DNA from: Rhizobium sp. CB3090
GTDB lineage: Bacteria > Pseudomonadota > Alphaproteobacteria > Rhizobiales > Rhizobiaceae
Assembly (NCBI RefSeq): GCF_029714285.1
Contig: NZ_CP121662.1
Span: forward strand, 248,001-312,000
DNA: 64,000 nucleotides
Direction of reading: 5' to 3'
Shown here: positions 28,243-38,158 of the stretch, in pieces
How the letters are laid out: every line of letters starts with the position of its first letter
Position numbering within the stretch: the first letter of the stretch is position 1
Position numbers and translations under genes: made by a program
Notes under the pieces: model-generated
The model's input: the letters and a program-made list of their open reading frames with translations, nothing else
Databases searched by the model: none
Told to the model about the DNA's origin: nothing

Positions 28243-29541
28243 CTAAAACCTGTCGCGCAACGCAAACCACGAGAGCGCCAGGAACAGCAGAGGTGCCCGC
28301 ATTCGGGCGCCGCCGGGAAAAGGCGGGATGTTCAACGCCTTGAAAAGCGCAAGGTCGTCGGCGTTCCCGAGAACCGTTTTCGCATAGAGTTTACCGCAAT
28401 AATTTGACAGCATGACCCCATGTCCGGAATAGCCGCCGATCGACGTGACCCCCGGCATGACTTCGCGCACGAAAGGCTGGCGCGGCATGGTGATGCCGAC
28501 AGATCCACCCCAGGCATGGGTTATGTTGATATTGCCGAGATCAGGATAGATTTCGGCGATCTGACGGCGGATGTGCTGCGTTATGTCGCGCGGGTTATCG
28601 GCGGTATAGGCCTCACGTCCGCCGAACAGCAGGCGTCCATCCTTCGACTTGCGGAAATAACGAACTACGAATCGCGAATCCGCCACCGCTTCGCCGCCGG
28701 GCAGTATATTGGGAAATGCTTCGAGCGGTTCGGTAGCGCCGATGAAAGAGCGGATCGGCATCACATGGCTCGCGGTTGCCGGCTCCAGATTGCCGATATA
28801 GCCGTTGCAGGCAATCAACACGCGGTCGGCGGTGATGGTGCCACTGTCGGTTTCGATCAGGGTCTTGCCGCCGGATTGCCGGATTGCCTTGGCCGGCGTC
28901 ATTTCGAAGAGCGAAGCACCGGCCGCCTGGGCTACTCGCGCGAGACCTATCAGCAGCTTCAGCGGATGGATGTGACCCGTGCCCATATCCCTGATGCCAT
29001 AGAGATAGCGCTTGGAGCCGAGCCGCTCCTGCGTTTCCGCCTGATCCATGAAGCTCACATGCGGATAGCCGTAGCGCGTCGCGGCGATTTCGGCGTTCTC
29101 CATATAGGCGCGCTTGTAGCTGCCCTTGTGCGTGACATTCATCTGGCCGGGCATGAAATCGATGTCGATGCCATGCTCGGCGGCAAAATCGAGAAGATGG
29201 CGCTTGGCGTCCTCGGCAAGATCGAACAATGCCTTTGAGCGCTCGTAGCCGATCTTCTCTTCCAGTTCCTCCGGCCAGGAGCGTTGGCCGGTGCCGAGCT
29301 GGCCGCCATTGCGGCCGGATGCACCGTCGCCGAAGCGGTTGGCATCGATCAGCACCACGTCGACGCCACCCTTGGCAAGATTATAGGCCGCCTGCAGGCC
29401 GGTATAGCCGCCGCCGATAATCGCAACGTCGGCCCGGCGGGAACCGTCGAGCTTCGGATAGGCCGGGCGAGGGCCGACGGTTGCCTGATACCAGGAAAGC
29501 CCAGGTGCTATCGGGCTCTGCCATGCTTCCTGCAATGTCAT
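28243..29541 (-). CDS. puuB: Gamma-glutamylputrescine oxidase-like flavoprotein PuuB
   Basis: A DAO-family FAD oxidase of 432 residues. The FAD-binding fold is ADVAIIGGGYTGLQAAYNLA (residues about 38-57), followed by the GDGASGRNGGQLG motif typical of PuuB/OrdL. It lies 10 bp after a PuuA-like glutamine synthetase gene, which matches the putrescine pathway where PuuA makes gamma-glutamylputrescine and PuuB oxidises it to the aldehyde. Other members of the family oxidise sarcosine or D-amino acids, so the exact amine is inferred from context. Confidence 0.82.
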   Translation of the reverse strand: MTLQEAWQSPIAPGLSWYQATVGPRPAYPKLDGSRRADVAIIGGGYTGLQAAYNLAKGGVDVVLIDANRFGDGASGRNGGQLGTGQRSWPEELEEKIGYERSKALFDLAEDAKRHLLDFAAEHGIDIDFMPGQMNVTHKGSYKRAYMENAEIAATRYGYPHVSFMDQAETQERLGSKRYLYGIRDMGTGHIHPLKLLIGLARVAQAAGASLFEMTPAKAIRQSGGKTLIETDSGTITADRVLIACNGYIGNLEPATASHVMPIRSFIGATEPLEAFPNILPGGEAVADSRFVVRYFRKSKDGRLLFGGREAYTADNPRDITQHIRRQIAEIYPDLGNINITHAWGGSVGITMPRQPFVREVMPGVTSIGGYSGHGVMLSNYCGKLYAKTVLGNADDLALFKALNIPPFPGGARMRAPLLFLALSWFALRDRF

Positions 29542-29551
29542 CGGCGCCCCC

Positions 29552-30988
29552 TCACACGTTAAGCAGAAGGAATTCCCGCTCCCAGGGGCTGATCACCTGC
29601 ATGAAGGTTTCGAATTCGCCGCGCTTGACGCCGACATAGAGGTCGATGAAGTCCTTGCCCAGGACCTCTTCGAAAGCCGGTTCGTCTTCCAGCAGCGCAA
29701 TGGCTTCGAGAAGCCCGCGCGGCAGGTCGATCGAACCTTCATTGGCCGAATCCTCGGTCGGCGCGGTAGGCTCCACTTTCTTCATGATGCCGAGCAGGCC
29801 GGAGGCGAGGGAGGCCGCGAGCGCCAGGTAGGGATTGGCGTCCGAGCTCGGCAACCGGTTCTCGACGCGGCGAGCCTGCGGATCGGAGACCGGCACCCGG
29901 AAGGCCGTGGTGCGGTTGTCGTAGCCCCAGGCGTTATTGACCGGGCAGGACATGTTCGGCGCCAGGCGTCGGTAGGAGTTCACGTAGGGCGCAAGCATCG
30001 CCAGCGCATTCGGCACGTAACGCTGCATGCCGCCGATGAAGTGGAAGAATTCCAGCGAAGGACTGCCGTCCGGATTGGTGAAAACATTCTTGCCGGTGAC
30101 GATATTGACCACCGACTGATGGATATGCATCGCCGAGCCCGGCTGGCTCTGGATCGGCTTGGCCATGAAGGTGGCGTAGATGCCGTGCTTCATCGCCGCT
30201 TCGCGAATGGTACGCTTGAACAGGAACACCTGGTCGGCAAGCTCGATCGGATCGCCATGGCGCAGGTTGATTTCGAGCTGCGCGGGACCCTCTTCATGGA
30301 TCAGCGTGTCGATCTCCAGGCCCTGCTTCTCCGAGAAATGATAGATGTCATCGATCAGTTCGTCGAATTCGTTGATGCCGGCAATCGAATACCCCTGGCC
30401 GCCCAGGATCGAGCGCCCCGAACGGCCCTTCGGCGGATGCAGCGGATAGTCCGGATCGTCGTTCTTGGCGACGAGATAGAATTCGATCTCCGGCGCCACG
30501 ACCGGCTTCCAGCCGCGGTCGCGATAAAGCCCCATGATGCGCTTCAATACGTTGCGCGGTGTGTAGGAGACTTCCTCGCCATCGGAATTGACGATGTCGC
30601 AGATCACTTGCGCGGTCGGATCGCTTTCCCAAGGTACGACGGAGAGTGTCGAAAGATCGGGCACCAGCTTCAGGTCGCTGTCGCGCGGCTCGTAGCGGAA
30701 GCTTTCGGTCTCTTCCGGATACTCGCCGGAAATCGTGTGACGATAGATCGCCGAGGGCAGGGCAAGCGAGGTATTGGAGGTGAATTTCGAGGTGGGCATC
30801 ATCTTGCCTCGCGGCACGCCCGCAAGGTCGGGCGTGATGCATTCTATGTCTTCGATCCCGCGCGCCCGCAGCCATTGAGCCGCTTCCTTCCAATTTGCCA
30901 CCCCACGGGCCGATCGTAAGCTTGGGGGAACTGTTGCGACTTTCGAGACCGGCAAGGAAGCTTTCAGCGGGGTCTTTTTCGCGGCCAT
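29552..30988 (-). CDS. puuA: Gamma-glutamylputrescine synthetase-like PuuA
   Basis: A glutamine-synthetase-fold ligase of 478 residues. Catalytic segments seen are VAPEIEFYLV (metal ligand Glu), EGPAQLEINLRHGDP, SAMHIHQSV and the Arg-rich NRTTAFRVP. It lacks the adenylylation tyrosine loop of GlnA. Its close spacing to puuB and the presence of a polyamine ABC transporter at 36.9-41.0 kb point to gamma-glutamylation of putrescine. A GlnA-like enzyme for another amine (for example isopropylamine-type substrates) is possible. Confidence 0.8.
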   Translation of the reverse strand: MAAKKTPLKASLPVSKVATVPPSLRSARGVANWKEAAQWLRARGIEDIECITPDLAGVPRGKMMPTSKFTSNTSLALPSAIYRHTISGEYPEETESFRYEPRDSDLKLVPDLSTLSVVPWESDPTAQVICDIVNSDGEEVSYTPRNVLKRIMGLYRDRGWKPVVAPEIEFYLVAKNDDPDYPLHPPKGRSGRSILGGQGYSIAGINEFDELIDDIYHFSEKQGLEIDTLIHEEGPAQLEINLRHGDPIELADQVFLFKRTIREAAMKHGIYATFMAKPIQSQPGSAMHIHQSVVNIVTGKNVFTNPDGSPSLEFFHFIGGMQRYVPNALAMLAPYVNSYRRLAPNMSCPVNNAWGYDNRTTAFRVPVSDPQARRVENRLPSSDANPYLALAASLASGLLGIMKKVEPTAPTEDSANEGSIDLPRGLLEAIALLEDEPAFEEVLGKDFIDLYVGVKRGEFETFMQVISPWEREFLLLNV

Positions 30989-31125
30989 AAAACACCGTAT
31001 TTGCGTTGATCGGTGATTGCATCATAACGGCAGTTTGCCAATTGGCGAGGGGGAAAACCGCTAGGACTTTCGCCATATGATGGAAAAACGACGATGCGAC
31101 GCAGCAATGGGTAAAGGAATGAAAC

Positions 31126-32310
31126 GTGGCCGGCAGATATGATGTGATCGTTCTCGGCGCAGGTGCCGCAGGCATGATGTGCGCCATCCGCGCCGGCCAG
31201 CGCGGGCGCTCCGTCGCGGTGCTCGACCATGCCGCCGCGCCCGGCGAGAAGATCCGGATTTCCGGCGGCGGCCGCTGCAATTTCACCAACATTCATGCCG
31301 GCCCGAAGAACTTTCTCTCCGCCAATCCGCATTTCGCCAAGTCGGCACTAGCGCGCTTCACGCCAAGGGATTTCCTCACCATGGTCGAAAGCCATGGCAT
31401 CGCCTGGCATGAAAAGACGCTCGGTCAGCTCTTCTGCGACAACAGCGCCAAAGACATCATCCGCATGCTGACCGACGAGATGCGGGCGGCCGGCGTGGAA
31501 CTGCGGCTGCGTACCGAAATCGCCGCCATCGACCCGGTTGCCGGCGGGGGCTACCGGGTCGCCACGTCGGAGGGTGCCTTGGAGACCACTTCTCTGGTCG
31601 TCGCCACTGGCGGCAAGTCGATCCCGAAAATGGGAGCCACCGGCTTTGCCTATCGCATCGCCGAGCAATTCGGCCTGCCGCTCGTCGAGACCCGCCCCGG
31701 CCTCGTGCCGCTGACTCTCGATCCCCAGCTTCTTCAGCGCCTGGCGCCACTTGCCGGCATTGCCGCACCTGCCGAAATCCGCCATGGCAAGACAGCATTT
31801 CGCGAAGCCCTACTTTTCACTCATCGCGGCTTGAGCGGTCCGGCAATCCTGCAGATTTCCTCCTACTGGCGGGAGGGCGACGAGATCACCGTCGCGATCG
31901 AGCCCGATATCGACATTTTCATCACCTTGAAAACCGCTCGGCAAGCCAATGGCCGGCAATCGGCGCAGACGGCCCTGGCAGAAATATTGCCGAAGCGGCT
32001 GGCGCAGCATTTCGCCGAGGGAGAGGGCATGTCGGGCAATATGGCCGATCAGCCCGACAAACGCCTGCAGCAACTGGCCGCCGCGGTCCAAGCCTGGCCG
32101 GTCAAGCCGTCGGGTTCCGAAGGATATCGAACGGCGGAAGTCACGCTTGGCGGCCTCGATACCGCTTGCCTCGATTCGAAGACGATGCAGGTGAAAACCA
32201 TCCCCGGCCTCTTTTTCATCGGCGAATGCGTCGACGTTACCGGCTGGCTCGGAGGCTATAATTTTCAGTGGGCCTGGGCCTCGGGTCATGTCGCGGGCGA
32301 AGCGGCTTGA
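31126..32310 (+). CDS. BaiN/HI0933-type flavoprotein
   Basis: A 394-residue two-dinucleotide-binding FAD protein of the HI0933/YhiN/BaiN family. Motifs seen are VIVLGAGAAGMMCAIRAG, the conserved SGGGRCNFTN, VVATGGKSIPKMGATG and the C-terminal GWLGGYNFQWAWASGHVAG. Members reduce double bonds or have unknown substrates. The GTG start at 31126 follows AAGGAATGAAAC. It is divergent from puuA, 137 bp away, and monocistronic as far as visible. Confidence 0.8.
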   Translation: MAGRYDVIVLGAGAAGMMCAIRAGQRGRSVAVLDHAAAPGEKIRISGGGRCNFTNIHAGPKNFLSANPHFAKSALARFTPRDFLTMVESHGIAWHEKTLGQLFCDNSAKDIIRMLTDEMRAAGVELRLRTEIAAIDPVAGGGYRVATSEGALETTSLVVATGGKSIPKMGATGFAYRIAEQFGLPLVETRPGLVPLTLDPQLLQRLAPLAGIAAPAEIRHGKTAFREALLFTHRGLSGPAILQISSYWREGDEITVAIEPDIDIFITLKTARQANGRQSAQTALAEILPKRLAQHFAEGEGMSGNMADQPDKRLQQLAAAVQAWPVKPSGSEGYRTAEVTLGGLDTACLDSKTMQVKTIPGLFFIGECVDVTGWLGGYNFQWAWASGHVAGEAA

Positions 32311-32530
32311 AGCACCGATTTGGAAGCATCTCCCACAGTGATGCTCCCGAAGTAGAGCTGCCGGGCAAAGAATCTTACGCCTTTCGGACAAGTATTCGCA
32401 GGGTGCGACAATTGCGGTTAGGCTCTGGTTCCGGCGTTTTCCTTTCCTACATCTTTATTGTCCACATTGGCAGTTGCCGGAACGACCTTTTGCCGGTTAT
32501 CGTGTCAGTGCGAAAATGGGATTTAGGCTC

Positions 32531-32674
32531 ATGAACAGAAAACAAAGTCGCGCTCGCGCCATTGCAATTGCTCAAACCCGTGACAATGCCAAGTTGGTGG
32601 CCATCCGGCTGCTGATGCTGGCGACCGGCGCCACGGCTGCCTGCATTGCTTACCTCGCGGTGCGCAGCTTCTGA
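32531..32674 (+). CDS. Small single-span membrane protein
   Basis: A 47-residue protein starting at ATG 32531 with a weak TTAGG ribosome site. A basic, Gln-rich N terminus precedes one hydrophobic helix (VAIRLLMLATGATAACIAYL). The reading frame ends cleanly and has good third-position GC. It is not recognised; its reality rests on composition only. The upstream ATG 32516 is an alternative start. Confidence 0.4.
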   Translation: MNRKQSRARAIAIAQTRDNAKLVAIRLLMLATGATAACIAYLAVRSF

Positions 32675-33029
32675 TATCATCGGCCTGTTCGGCTTCGGTC
32701 GCCGTCTTCCCGGCGGCCGTCATGTGTGCATACGCCCTATATCCTCTCGGCTGAAGCCTCGCATCCCTGCATTTCAAGGCTTTCTCGGGCTATCAGAAGC
32801 CCTGCGGCTCCTTGCCGCCGCGCCTTATCCGAAAATTAATTAATCGAACTCACAATCCGCAAAGATTTTCTGGGGCGTGCTTCTACAACGTAGAGCCGAA
32901 GCAATGATTGCCTCCCGACATGGTTGGGACCCCGCCTGCGAAAAATTTTAGGATTGATGATTATGTATCCGGTCAGCGCCGTGGCGGCGTCGGCAGGGTG
33001 AGTGCGGTGTATGAGAGGCCAGAGCCACC
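32675..33029. other. Gene-free stretch before the chemoreceptor gene
   Basis: No convincing gene is seen in these 355 bp; the open frame at 32646-32843 lacks a start, ribosome site and coding character. The right half is AT-rich (TTAATTAATCGAA at about 32835, AAAAATTTTAGGATT at about 32941) and should hold the chemoreceptor promoter. Confidence 0.6.
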
Positions 33030-35567
33030 ATGTTCATTGACAAGATACTGTCCCGTTTCAAGATCAAGACGAAGGTTCTGATCTTCGTTCTGCCTTTCGT
33101 CATCAGCATTTCCGCCGTCGGCCTCACCGGGCTCTACGCTTCCGGCCTGCTGCAGGGACGCATGGAAATTTCCAACAGTGTGCTGCAATCGCTGACGGGC
33201 TTCAAGAATCTCTACGGTTCGATGGATGACTTCCTGCGCATTACCAACGAACAGCAACGCGACAAGCTCTATCAGGATATCAAATCGCAACAGGGCGTTC
33301 TGAACGCGACGCTGGCCCAGCTCGGCAAGGACGCGGAAGGCCGCGACAATCTGACGGATGCGACGGCCAAGACCGCCGACACGTCGAACGTGGTTGCCAA
33401 GCTCTGGACGCTGCACGAGCAGGAAGTTGCCCTTCGCAAGGTGATCGACGACGCGCAGAGAGCGCTGATCAGCGCCCGTTTCAATGTCGATTACGATGGC
33501 CAGCAGTTGGAAGATCAGATGCGCAAGGATCAGGCTGACGCGACCTCGACCTTGCGCGCCGCCGACCGCCTGCTGAAGGGTGGCGATACGCTCGTCTCCG
33601 TTGCCGAAGATTTCAACAAGGCCGCAACGCCTGCCGACAAGGTCAAGCTGCTCAAGGACCGGTTGCCTGACCTCAACAAGGCGCTGCGGGCGATCGATCT
33701 CGCCGTGCCGCAGAATCAGAAAAGCGTCGTGCAGTCGCTGGCCGGCACCATCAAGGATCTTACCCCTTTCACCGAAAGCACCGATGTTCCGACGGACGAT
33801 ACCGTCACCTCGATCGGTCGGCTGCTCTCCCGCTTCCGGCAGATGTCGACCTATACGCAGCTCACGGCAACGCAGATGATGCGCCAGGCGACCACGACCT
33901 TCGTTCAACTGGACGCCCGTGTCGTCCAGACCAATTCCGTTCTGCAGGACACGCGCCGTCTCGAAAGTTCGATCTATTCGCTGCAGCTCGTGCTTGCCGA
34001 CTTCAATGCCAATACCAACAAGGACAATCTCGTTCGGCTGCGCCAGGAAGTCTCCAAGCTTGGTGGCGACATGGATACGCTGAACCAGAGTGCCAAGAGC
34101 ATGGATTTCGCCGGCGATATCGACAAGGCCATCCGTCCGGCCATCAAGTCGATGGATGACGCCGGTGGTAAGCTGGTCGATACGATCGCCCAGCGCATCA
34201 CCGAATATGCCAGCGCCCGCCAGCAGCTCGATCAGGTCTGGGGGCAGCTCACGGCCTTTGCCGAAACCCAGAAGCAAAGCGCGGGCACCGAGCGCGACCA
34301 GGCGAACTACATCTCGATCCTCGCCACAACGCTCGGCATCATCCTCTCGGTCGCCGGCGGCATCGCCCTGGTCCTGACGCTGCAGCGCCCGATCGGTCAG
34401 ATCACTGCCGCCATGCGCCGCATTGCCGACGGGATGCTGGAAACCGCGATCTCCGGCGAGCAACGCCACGACGAAATCGGCGACATGGCCCGCGCGCTCG
34501 GCATCTTCAAGGAAAATGCGCTCTCGAAGATCCGCATCGAAGAGCAGAGTGACGAGGAGCGAGCCGCCGCCGAGCATGAGCGCCACCGCAACGATGCCGA
34601 AAAGCGCGAGCTCGACCGCCAGATCGACTTCGCCGTCAGCGAGCTTGCCGCCGGCCTCGAGCGGCTGGCCCAAGGCGATATCTCTTCGAGCATCGAGACG
34701 CCCTTCATCGGCCGCCTTGAGCAGCTCCGCCAGGATTTCAACAGCTCGCTGTCGCGCCTGCAGCAGACGCTCAGCCAGGTGCGCGACAACGTCGAGATGA
34801 TCCAGAGCAATGGCAGCCAGATGGCAGCCTCCGCCGAGGACCTGTCGAAGCGCACCGAACAGCAGGCGGCCGCGTTGGAAGAAACCGCCGCCGCCGTGGA
34901 TGAGATCACCGTCACCGTTCGCTCGTCCGCCGAGCGCGCCAAGGAAGCGGATGCGATCGTGCGCGAAGCCAAGCGTCGCGCCGACGACAGCTCCGTTGTC
35001 GTCGGTAACGCCATTGACGCGATGGGGCGTATCGAAGATGCTTCACGCCAGATCGAGCAGATCATTGGCGTGATCGACGAGATCGCCTTCCAGACCAACC
35101 TTCTGGCGTTGAATGCCGGTATCGAAGCTGCCCGCGCCGGCGAGGCCGGCAAGGGCTTTGCCGTCGTCGCCATGGAGGTGCGCGAGCTTGCGCAACGCTC
35201 CGCCGCCGCGGCACAGGAGATCAAGGGGCTGATCAACAAATCGACCCACGAGGTCAATTCCGGCTCGCAGTTCGTGCAAGAGGCCGGCTCCGTGCTCGCC
35301 CAGATCAGCGGTCAGATCGTCACCATCAGCCAGCATGTGGAAATGATCGCGCGCGCCAGCCACGATCAGGCAAGCGCGCTGCAGGGGGTCAACTCGTCCG
35401 TCAACCAGATGGACCAGATGACACAGAAGAATGCCGCCATGGTCGAAGAAACCACCGCCGCCAGCCGCGAACTGGCTACCGAAGCGGACGAGCTGCTCCA
35501 TCTCATCCAGCAGTTCAAGATCGAGGGCGGGCAGGGCGTGAGCTATATGCGAGCAGAAGCGGCCTGA
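33030..35567 (+). CDS. Methyl-accepting chemotaxis protein with very long ectodomain
   Basis: A chemoreceptor of 845 residues. The first membrane helix (about 16-36) is followed by some 390 periplasmic residues that look entirely helical, then a second helix ([20 protein letters not shown], about 428-447). HAMP-type linker helices follow, probably two in tandem, then a signalling domain whose tip reads [20 protein letters not shown]. Typical ectodomains are about 150-250 residues. I recall that S. meliloti McpZ has an unusually long helical sensor, and this may be its relative. There is no C-terminal pentapeptide tether. A strong terminator follows. Confidence 0.9.
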   Translation: MFIDKILSRFKIKTKVLIFVLPFVISISAVGLTGLYASGLLQGRMEISNSVLQSLTGFKNLYGSMDDFLRITNEQQRDKLYQDIKSQQGVLNATLAQLGKDAEGRDNLTDATAKTADTSNVVAKLWTLHEQEVALRKVIDDAQRALISARFNVDYDGQQLEDQMRKDQADATSTLRAADRLLKGGDTLVSVAEDFNKAATPADKVKLLKDRLPDLNKALRAIDLAVPQNQKSVVQSLAGTIKDLTPFTESTDVPTDDTVTSIGRLLSRFRQMSTYTQLTATQMMRQATTTFVQLDARVVQTNSVLQDTRRLESSIYSLQLVLADFNANTNKDNLVRLRQEVSKLGGDMDTLNQSAKSMDFAGDIDKAIRPAIKSMDDAGGKLVDTIAQRITEYASARQQLDQVWGQLTAFAETQKQSAGTERDQANYISILATTLGIILSVAGGIALVLTLQRPIGQITAAMRRIADGMLETAISGEQRHDEIGDMARALGIFKENALSKIRIEEQSDEERAAAEHERHRNDAEKRELDRQIDFAVSELAAGLERLAQGDISSSIETPFIGRLEQLRQDFNSSLSRLQQTLSQVRDNVEMIQSNGSQMAASAEDLSKRTEQQAAALEETAAAVDEITVTVRSSAERAKEADAIVREAKRRADDSSVVVGNAIDAMGRIEDASRQIEQIIGVIDEIAFQTNLLALNAGIEAARAGEAGKGFAVVAMEVRELAQRSAAAAQEIKGLINKSTHEVNSGSQFVQEAGSVLAQISGQIVTISQHVEMIARASHDQASALQGVNSSVNQMDQMTQKNAAMVEETTAASRELATEADELLHLIQQFKIEGGQGVSYMRAEAA

Positions 35568-35797
35568 CCGCAGCGATCGTCACCATCACGGGCGGAGCGG
35601 CCGATATCAGGCCGGTCCGCTTTTTTCGTTTTGAACCATGCATAGCCGGCGTCGAGAGCCTTCCCCAACCAGACAAACAGTGCCGGGGAATCACGGCCAT
35701 ATTCCTGATAGAAAGCGTCCTCGTTGCGCCGCCATAGCGCTTGGCGGGCTTCGTTTTCCAGTTGCATAATTCTGGCTAAAGCGATGCAGTCGATCAT
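35543..35797 (-). CDS. Possible small protein antisense to the chemoreceptor end
   Basis: A frame of 84 residues from ATG 35797, which has a GGAGA ribosome site 8 nt upstream on the minus strand. The first 58 residues ([20 protein letters not shown] then [19 protein letters not shown]) look protein-like. The last 25 run through the chemoreceptor terminator and its 3' end, which argues against the full length being constrained. I cannot name it. Confidence 0.35.
   Translation of the reverse strand: MIDCIALARIMQLENEARQALWRRNEDAFYQEYGRDSPALFVWLGKALDAGYAWFKTKKADRPDIGRSARDGDDRCGQAASARI
35592..35626 (+). terminator. Terminator of the chemoreceptor gene
   Basis: GCGGAGCGGCC (35592-35602) pairs with GGCCGGTCCGC (35610-35620) in 10 of 11 positions, directly followed by six T. 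It lies 24 bp after the stop codon and is a textbook intrinsic terminator. Confidence 0.88.
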
Positions 35798-35885
35798 GGG
35801 AAGTCTCCATATTGAAAGGCATCCCTTCAATTACAGAGAGAATTTTTCTTTATAAACCGCCGTTTTCGCCCTATGTCTTTCAATT

Positions 35886-36758
35886 ATGAAAAATGCGACC
35901 TGGGATTCCTACCAACTCTTTCTCGATGTCGCCCGCGGCGGCGGGCTGACGGGCGCTGCATCTTCAAGCGGGTTGAGCCCGGCAACGATCGGCCGGCGCA
36001 TGCTGGAATTGGAGAGCCGGATCGGGCGCTTGCTCTTCCAGCGAAGCCAGACGGGCTATGTGCTGACCGGCGACGGCCAGGAATTGTTCGACCAACTGCT
36101 GGAGATGGAAGCGGCCGCGCGTAAGATCGAAAGCTGGCAGCGCGATGCCCAAGGCGCGGCAATCGTCCGGATCGCGGCCGGAACCTGGGTCGGCTGGCTG
36201 CTCAGCCAGAACATGCCGTCGATCTGTTCCGAGCGCGACGGCTTTCGCATTGATCTCCACCTTGCCGAACGCCGTGCCAGCCTCGCCCATCGCGAAAGCG
36301 ACATCGGCATCCGTGCTTTCGAGCCGGAAGAGATCAATTTGGCTGCCGTCAAGACCGGCGATGTTGCGTATGCCGCCTATCAGGCGCGCAACATGCGCTT
36401 CGCCGGGCCGAGGCGCTGGATCGCCGTCACGGAAGAGGATGCGATCTCCGCCTATCTGCGCTGGCCGCATCAGAACCAGCGCGAGGCGATCGCGGTGACC
36501 GTCAATCGGCCGCGCTCCCTCTACGATCTCGTCCTTGCGGGAGCCGGCATCGCCGTTCTTCCTTGCTTTGTCGGGGATCTGGAGCCTCGGCTGGAACGGG
36601 TCGGCGAGGAGGTCGCATCGCTGCGTCATGGACAGTGGATCATCATGAATGACGCCGATCGCCACCGCCGAGAAATCCGCACGGTGGTCGATCGCATGAC
36701 CCGCCTGCTGAAGAGCCATGCCGATCTCTTCGCCGGCAACCGCCCGACTTACGTATGA
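35886..36758 (+). CDS. LysR-family regulator upstream of pot
   Basis: A 290-residue LysR-type protein. The N-terminal winged helix (YQLFLDVARGGGLTGAASSS then GLSPATIGRRMLELESRIG) and an effector domain are recognisable. It is 156 bp upstream of the pot operon on the same strand, so it could control polyamine uptake, but LysR proteins more often act on divergent genes. No effector can be named. No ribosome site is clear; the alternative start 35873 overlaps in another frame. Confidence 0.82.
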   Translation: MKNATWDSYQLFLDVARGGGLTGAASSSGLSPATIGRRMLELESRIGRLLFQRSQTGYVLTGDGQELFDQLLEMEAAARKIESWQRDAQGAAIVRIAAGTWVGWLLSQNMPSICSERDGFRIDLHLAERRASLAHRESDIGIRAFEPEEINLAAVKTGDVAYAAYQARNMRFAGPRRWIAVTEEDAISAYLRWPHQNQREAIAVTVNRPRSLYDLVLAGAGIAVLPCFVGDLEPRLERVGEEVASLRHGQWIIMNDADRHRREIRTVVDRMTRLLKSHADLFAGNRPTYV

Positions 36759-36825
36759 AAACGCCTACATGGCCTGCCCATGTTCGGTAAATCCGCCAAA
36801 GCTCATACTGCCTTGCTTTTCCCCC

Positions 36826-36854
36826 TTGTGGCCTTTGGAATTCCTTTCTAGTCT
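36826..36854 (+). promoter_or_regulatory. Possible potF promoter
   Basis: TTGTGG (36826-36831) and TAGTCT (36849-36854) are separated by 17 bp, an acceptable sigma-70 pattern about 60 bp before the potF start. Weak support only. Confidence 0.35.
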
Positions 36855-36914
36855 GACGGGAAAAACAGAGGGTTGGGTATCGCGGGGATGCCCTTGAACA
36901 AAACAGGAGAGATC

Positions 36915-38009
36915 ATGAAGTCCATGTTCGCGCGGCTCGCAGCAACGGCTTTCGCAGCCGTTTCGCTGGTGACGGCAGCCCAGGCCGAAGACAAGGTCGT
37001 CAATATCTACAACTGGTCGGATTATATCGATGATTCGATCCTGGCCGATTTCACCAAGGAAACCGGCATCAAGGTCGTCTACGACACGTTCGATTCCAAC
37101 GAGACGCTGGAGACCAAGCTCCTGGCCGGCAAGACCGGCTACGACATCGTCGTGCCGACGGCGGACTTCATGCAGCGCCAGATCAAGGCCGGCGTGTTCC
37201 AGAAGCTCGACAAATCGAAGCTGCCGAATATCTCCAACATGTGGGATATGGTGATGCAGCGCATCTCCACTTACGATCCCGGCAACCAATATGCTGTCGA
37301 CTATATGTGGGGCACCAACGGCATCGGCTACAATGTCGACAAGGTGAAGCAGATCCTCGGCACCGACGACAAGCCGACGCTCGATGTGATCTTCGACCCG
37401 AAGGTTGCCGCCAAGTTCAAGGATTGCGGCATCTATATGCTCGATGCGCCGAAGGATGTCATCCCGACGGCGCTGGCCTATCTCGGCCTCGATCCGAACT
37501 CGACCAAGCCTGAGGATTTCAAGAAAGCGGAGGCTCTCCTGACGTCGATCCGCCCGTTCATCCGCAAGTTCCACTCGTCCGAATATATCAATGCGCTCGC
37601 CAACGGCGATATCTGCATCGCCTTCGGCTATTCCGGCGATGTGCTGCAGGCGCGCAACCGCGCTGAAGAAGCCAAGAACGGCGTGCATGTTGACTATTCG
37701 ATGCCGAAGCAGGCGCAGATGTGGTTCGATGTCATGGCGATCCCGGCCGATGCGCCGCACGTGGCCGAGGCGCATGCATTCCTGAATTACATCATGAAGC
37801 CGGAAGTCATCGCCAAGGCCAGCAACTTCGTCGCCTATGCCAATGGCAACAAGGCTTCGCAGCAATTCGTGAACAAGGAAATCCTCGAGGATCCGGCAGT
37901 TTATCCGACCGACGAGATCATGAAGCACCTGTTCACGGTGAAGCCGTGGGATCCGAAAACGCAGCGCCTGGCGACGCGCTTGTGGACCAAGGTCGTGACC
38001 GGTCAATAA
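36915..38009 (+). CDS. potF: Polyamine-binding protein, PotF type
   Basis: Periplasmic receptor of a putrescine/spermidine ABC importer. The 364-residue precursor has a Sec signal (ends AAQAEDK, cleavage after about residue 23) and a typical PotD/PotF start of the mature protein, VVNIYNWSDYIDDSILADF. Aromatic and acidic residues that hold the polyamine are expected, for example in DYMWGTNGIGYNV. ATG 36915 follows ACAGGAGAGATC. PotF rather than PotD is preferred because the full potFGHI set follows and puuAB genes lie nearby. Confidence 0.9.
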   Translation: MKSMFARLAATAFAAVSLVTAAQAEDKVVNIYNWSDYIDDSILADFTKETGIKVVYDTFDSNETLETKLLAGKTGYDIVVPTADFMQRQIKAGVFQKLDKSKLPNISNMWDMVMQRISTYDPGNQYAVDYMWGTNGIGYNVDKVKQILGTDDKPTLDVIFDPKVAAKFKDCGIYMLDAPKDVIPTALAYLGLDPNSTKPEDFKKAEALLTSIRPFIRKFHSSEYINALANGDICIAFGYSGDVLQARNRAEEAKNGVHVDYSMPKQAQMWFDVMAIPADAPHVAEAHAFLNYIMKPEVIAKASNFVAYANGNKASQQFVNKEILEDPAVYPTDEIMKHLFTVKPWDPKTQRLATRLWTKVVTGQ

Positions 38010-38016
38010 GCCAGAC

Positions 38017-38046
38017 AAAGGCCCGGACGGAAACGCCCGGGCCTTT
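38017..38046 (+). terminator. Hairpin between potF and potG
   Basis: AAAGGCCCGG (38017-38026) and CCGGGCCTTT (38037-38046) form a perfect 10-bp stem. As after aglE, it lies behind the binding-protein gene of an ABC operon and probably lowers permease expression relative to the receptor. Confidence 0.8.
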
Positions 38047-38158
38047 CCTTAGTACAGCAGTGATCCAGGGCGGCGGCGGTTCTGGATGGAATAAAAGAAA
38101 TCTGAAGCGCTACCGGATGGGGGAAAAGCCGGAGCGGCATTCATTTCGGGGATAGATA

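Noticed and set aside
32646..32843. 65-codon frame before the chemoreceptor gene
   Set aside because: No ribosome site, no ATG and irregular composition.
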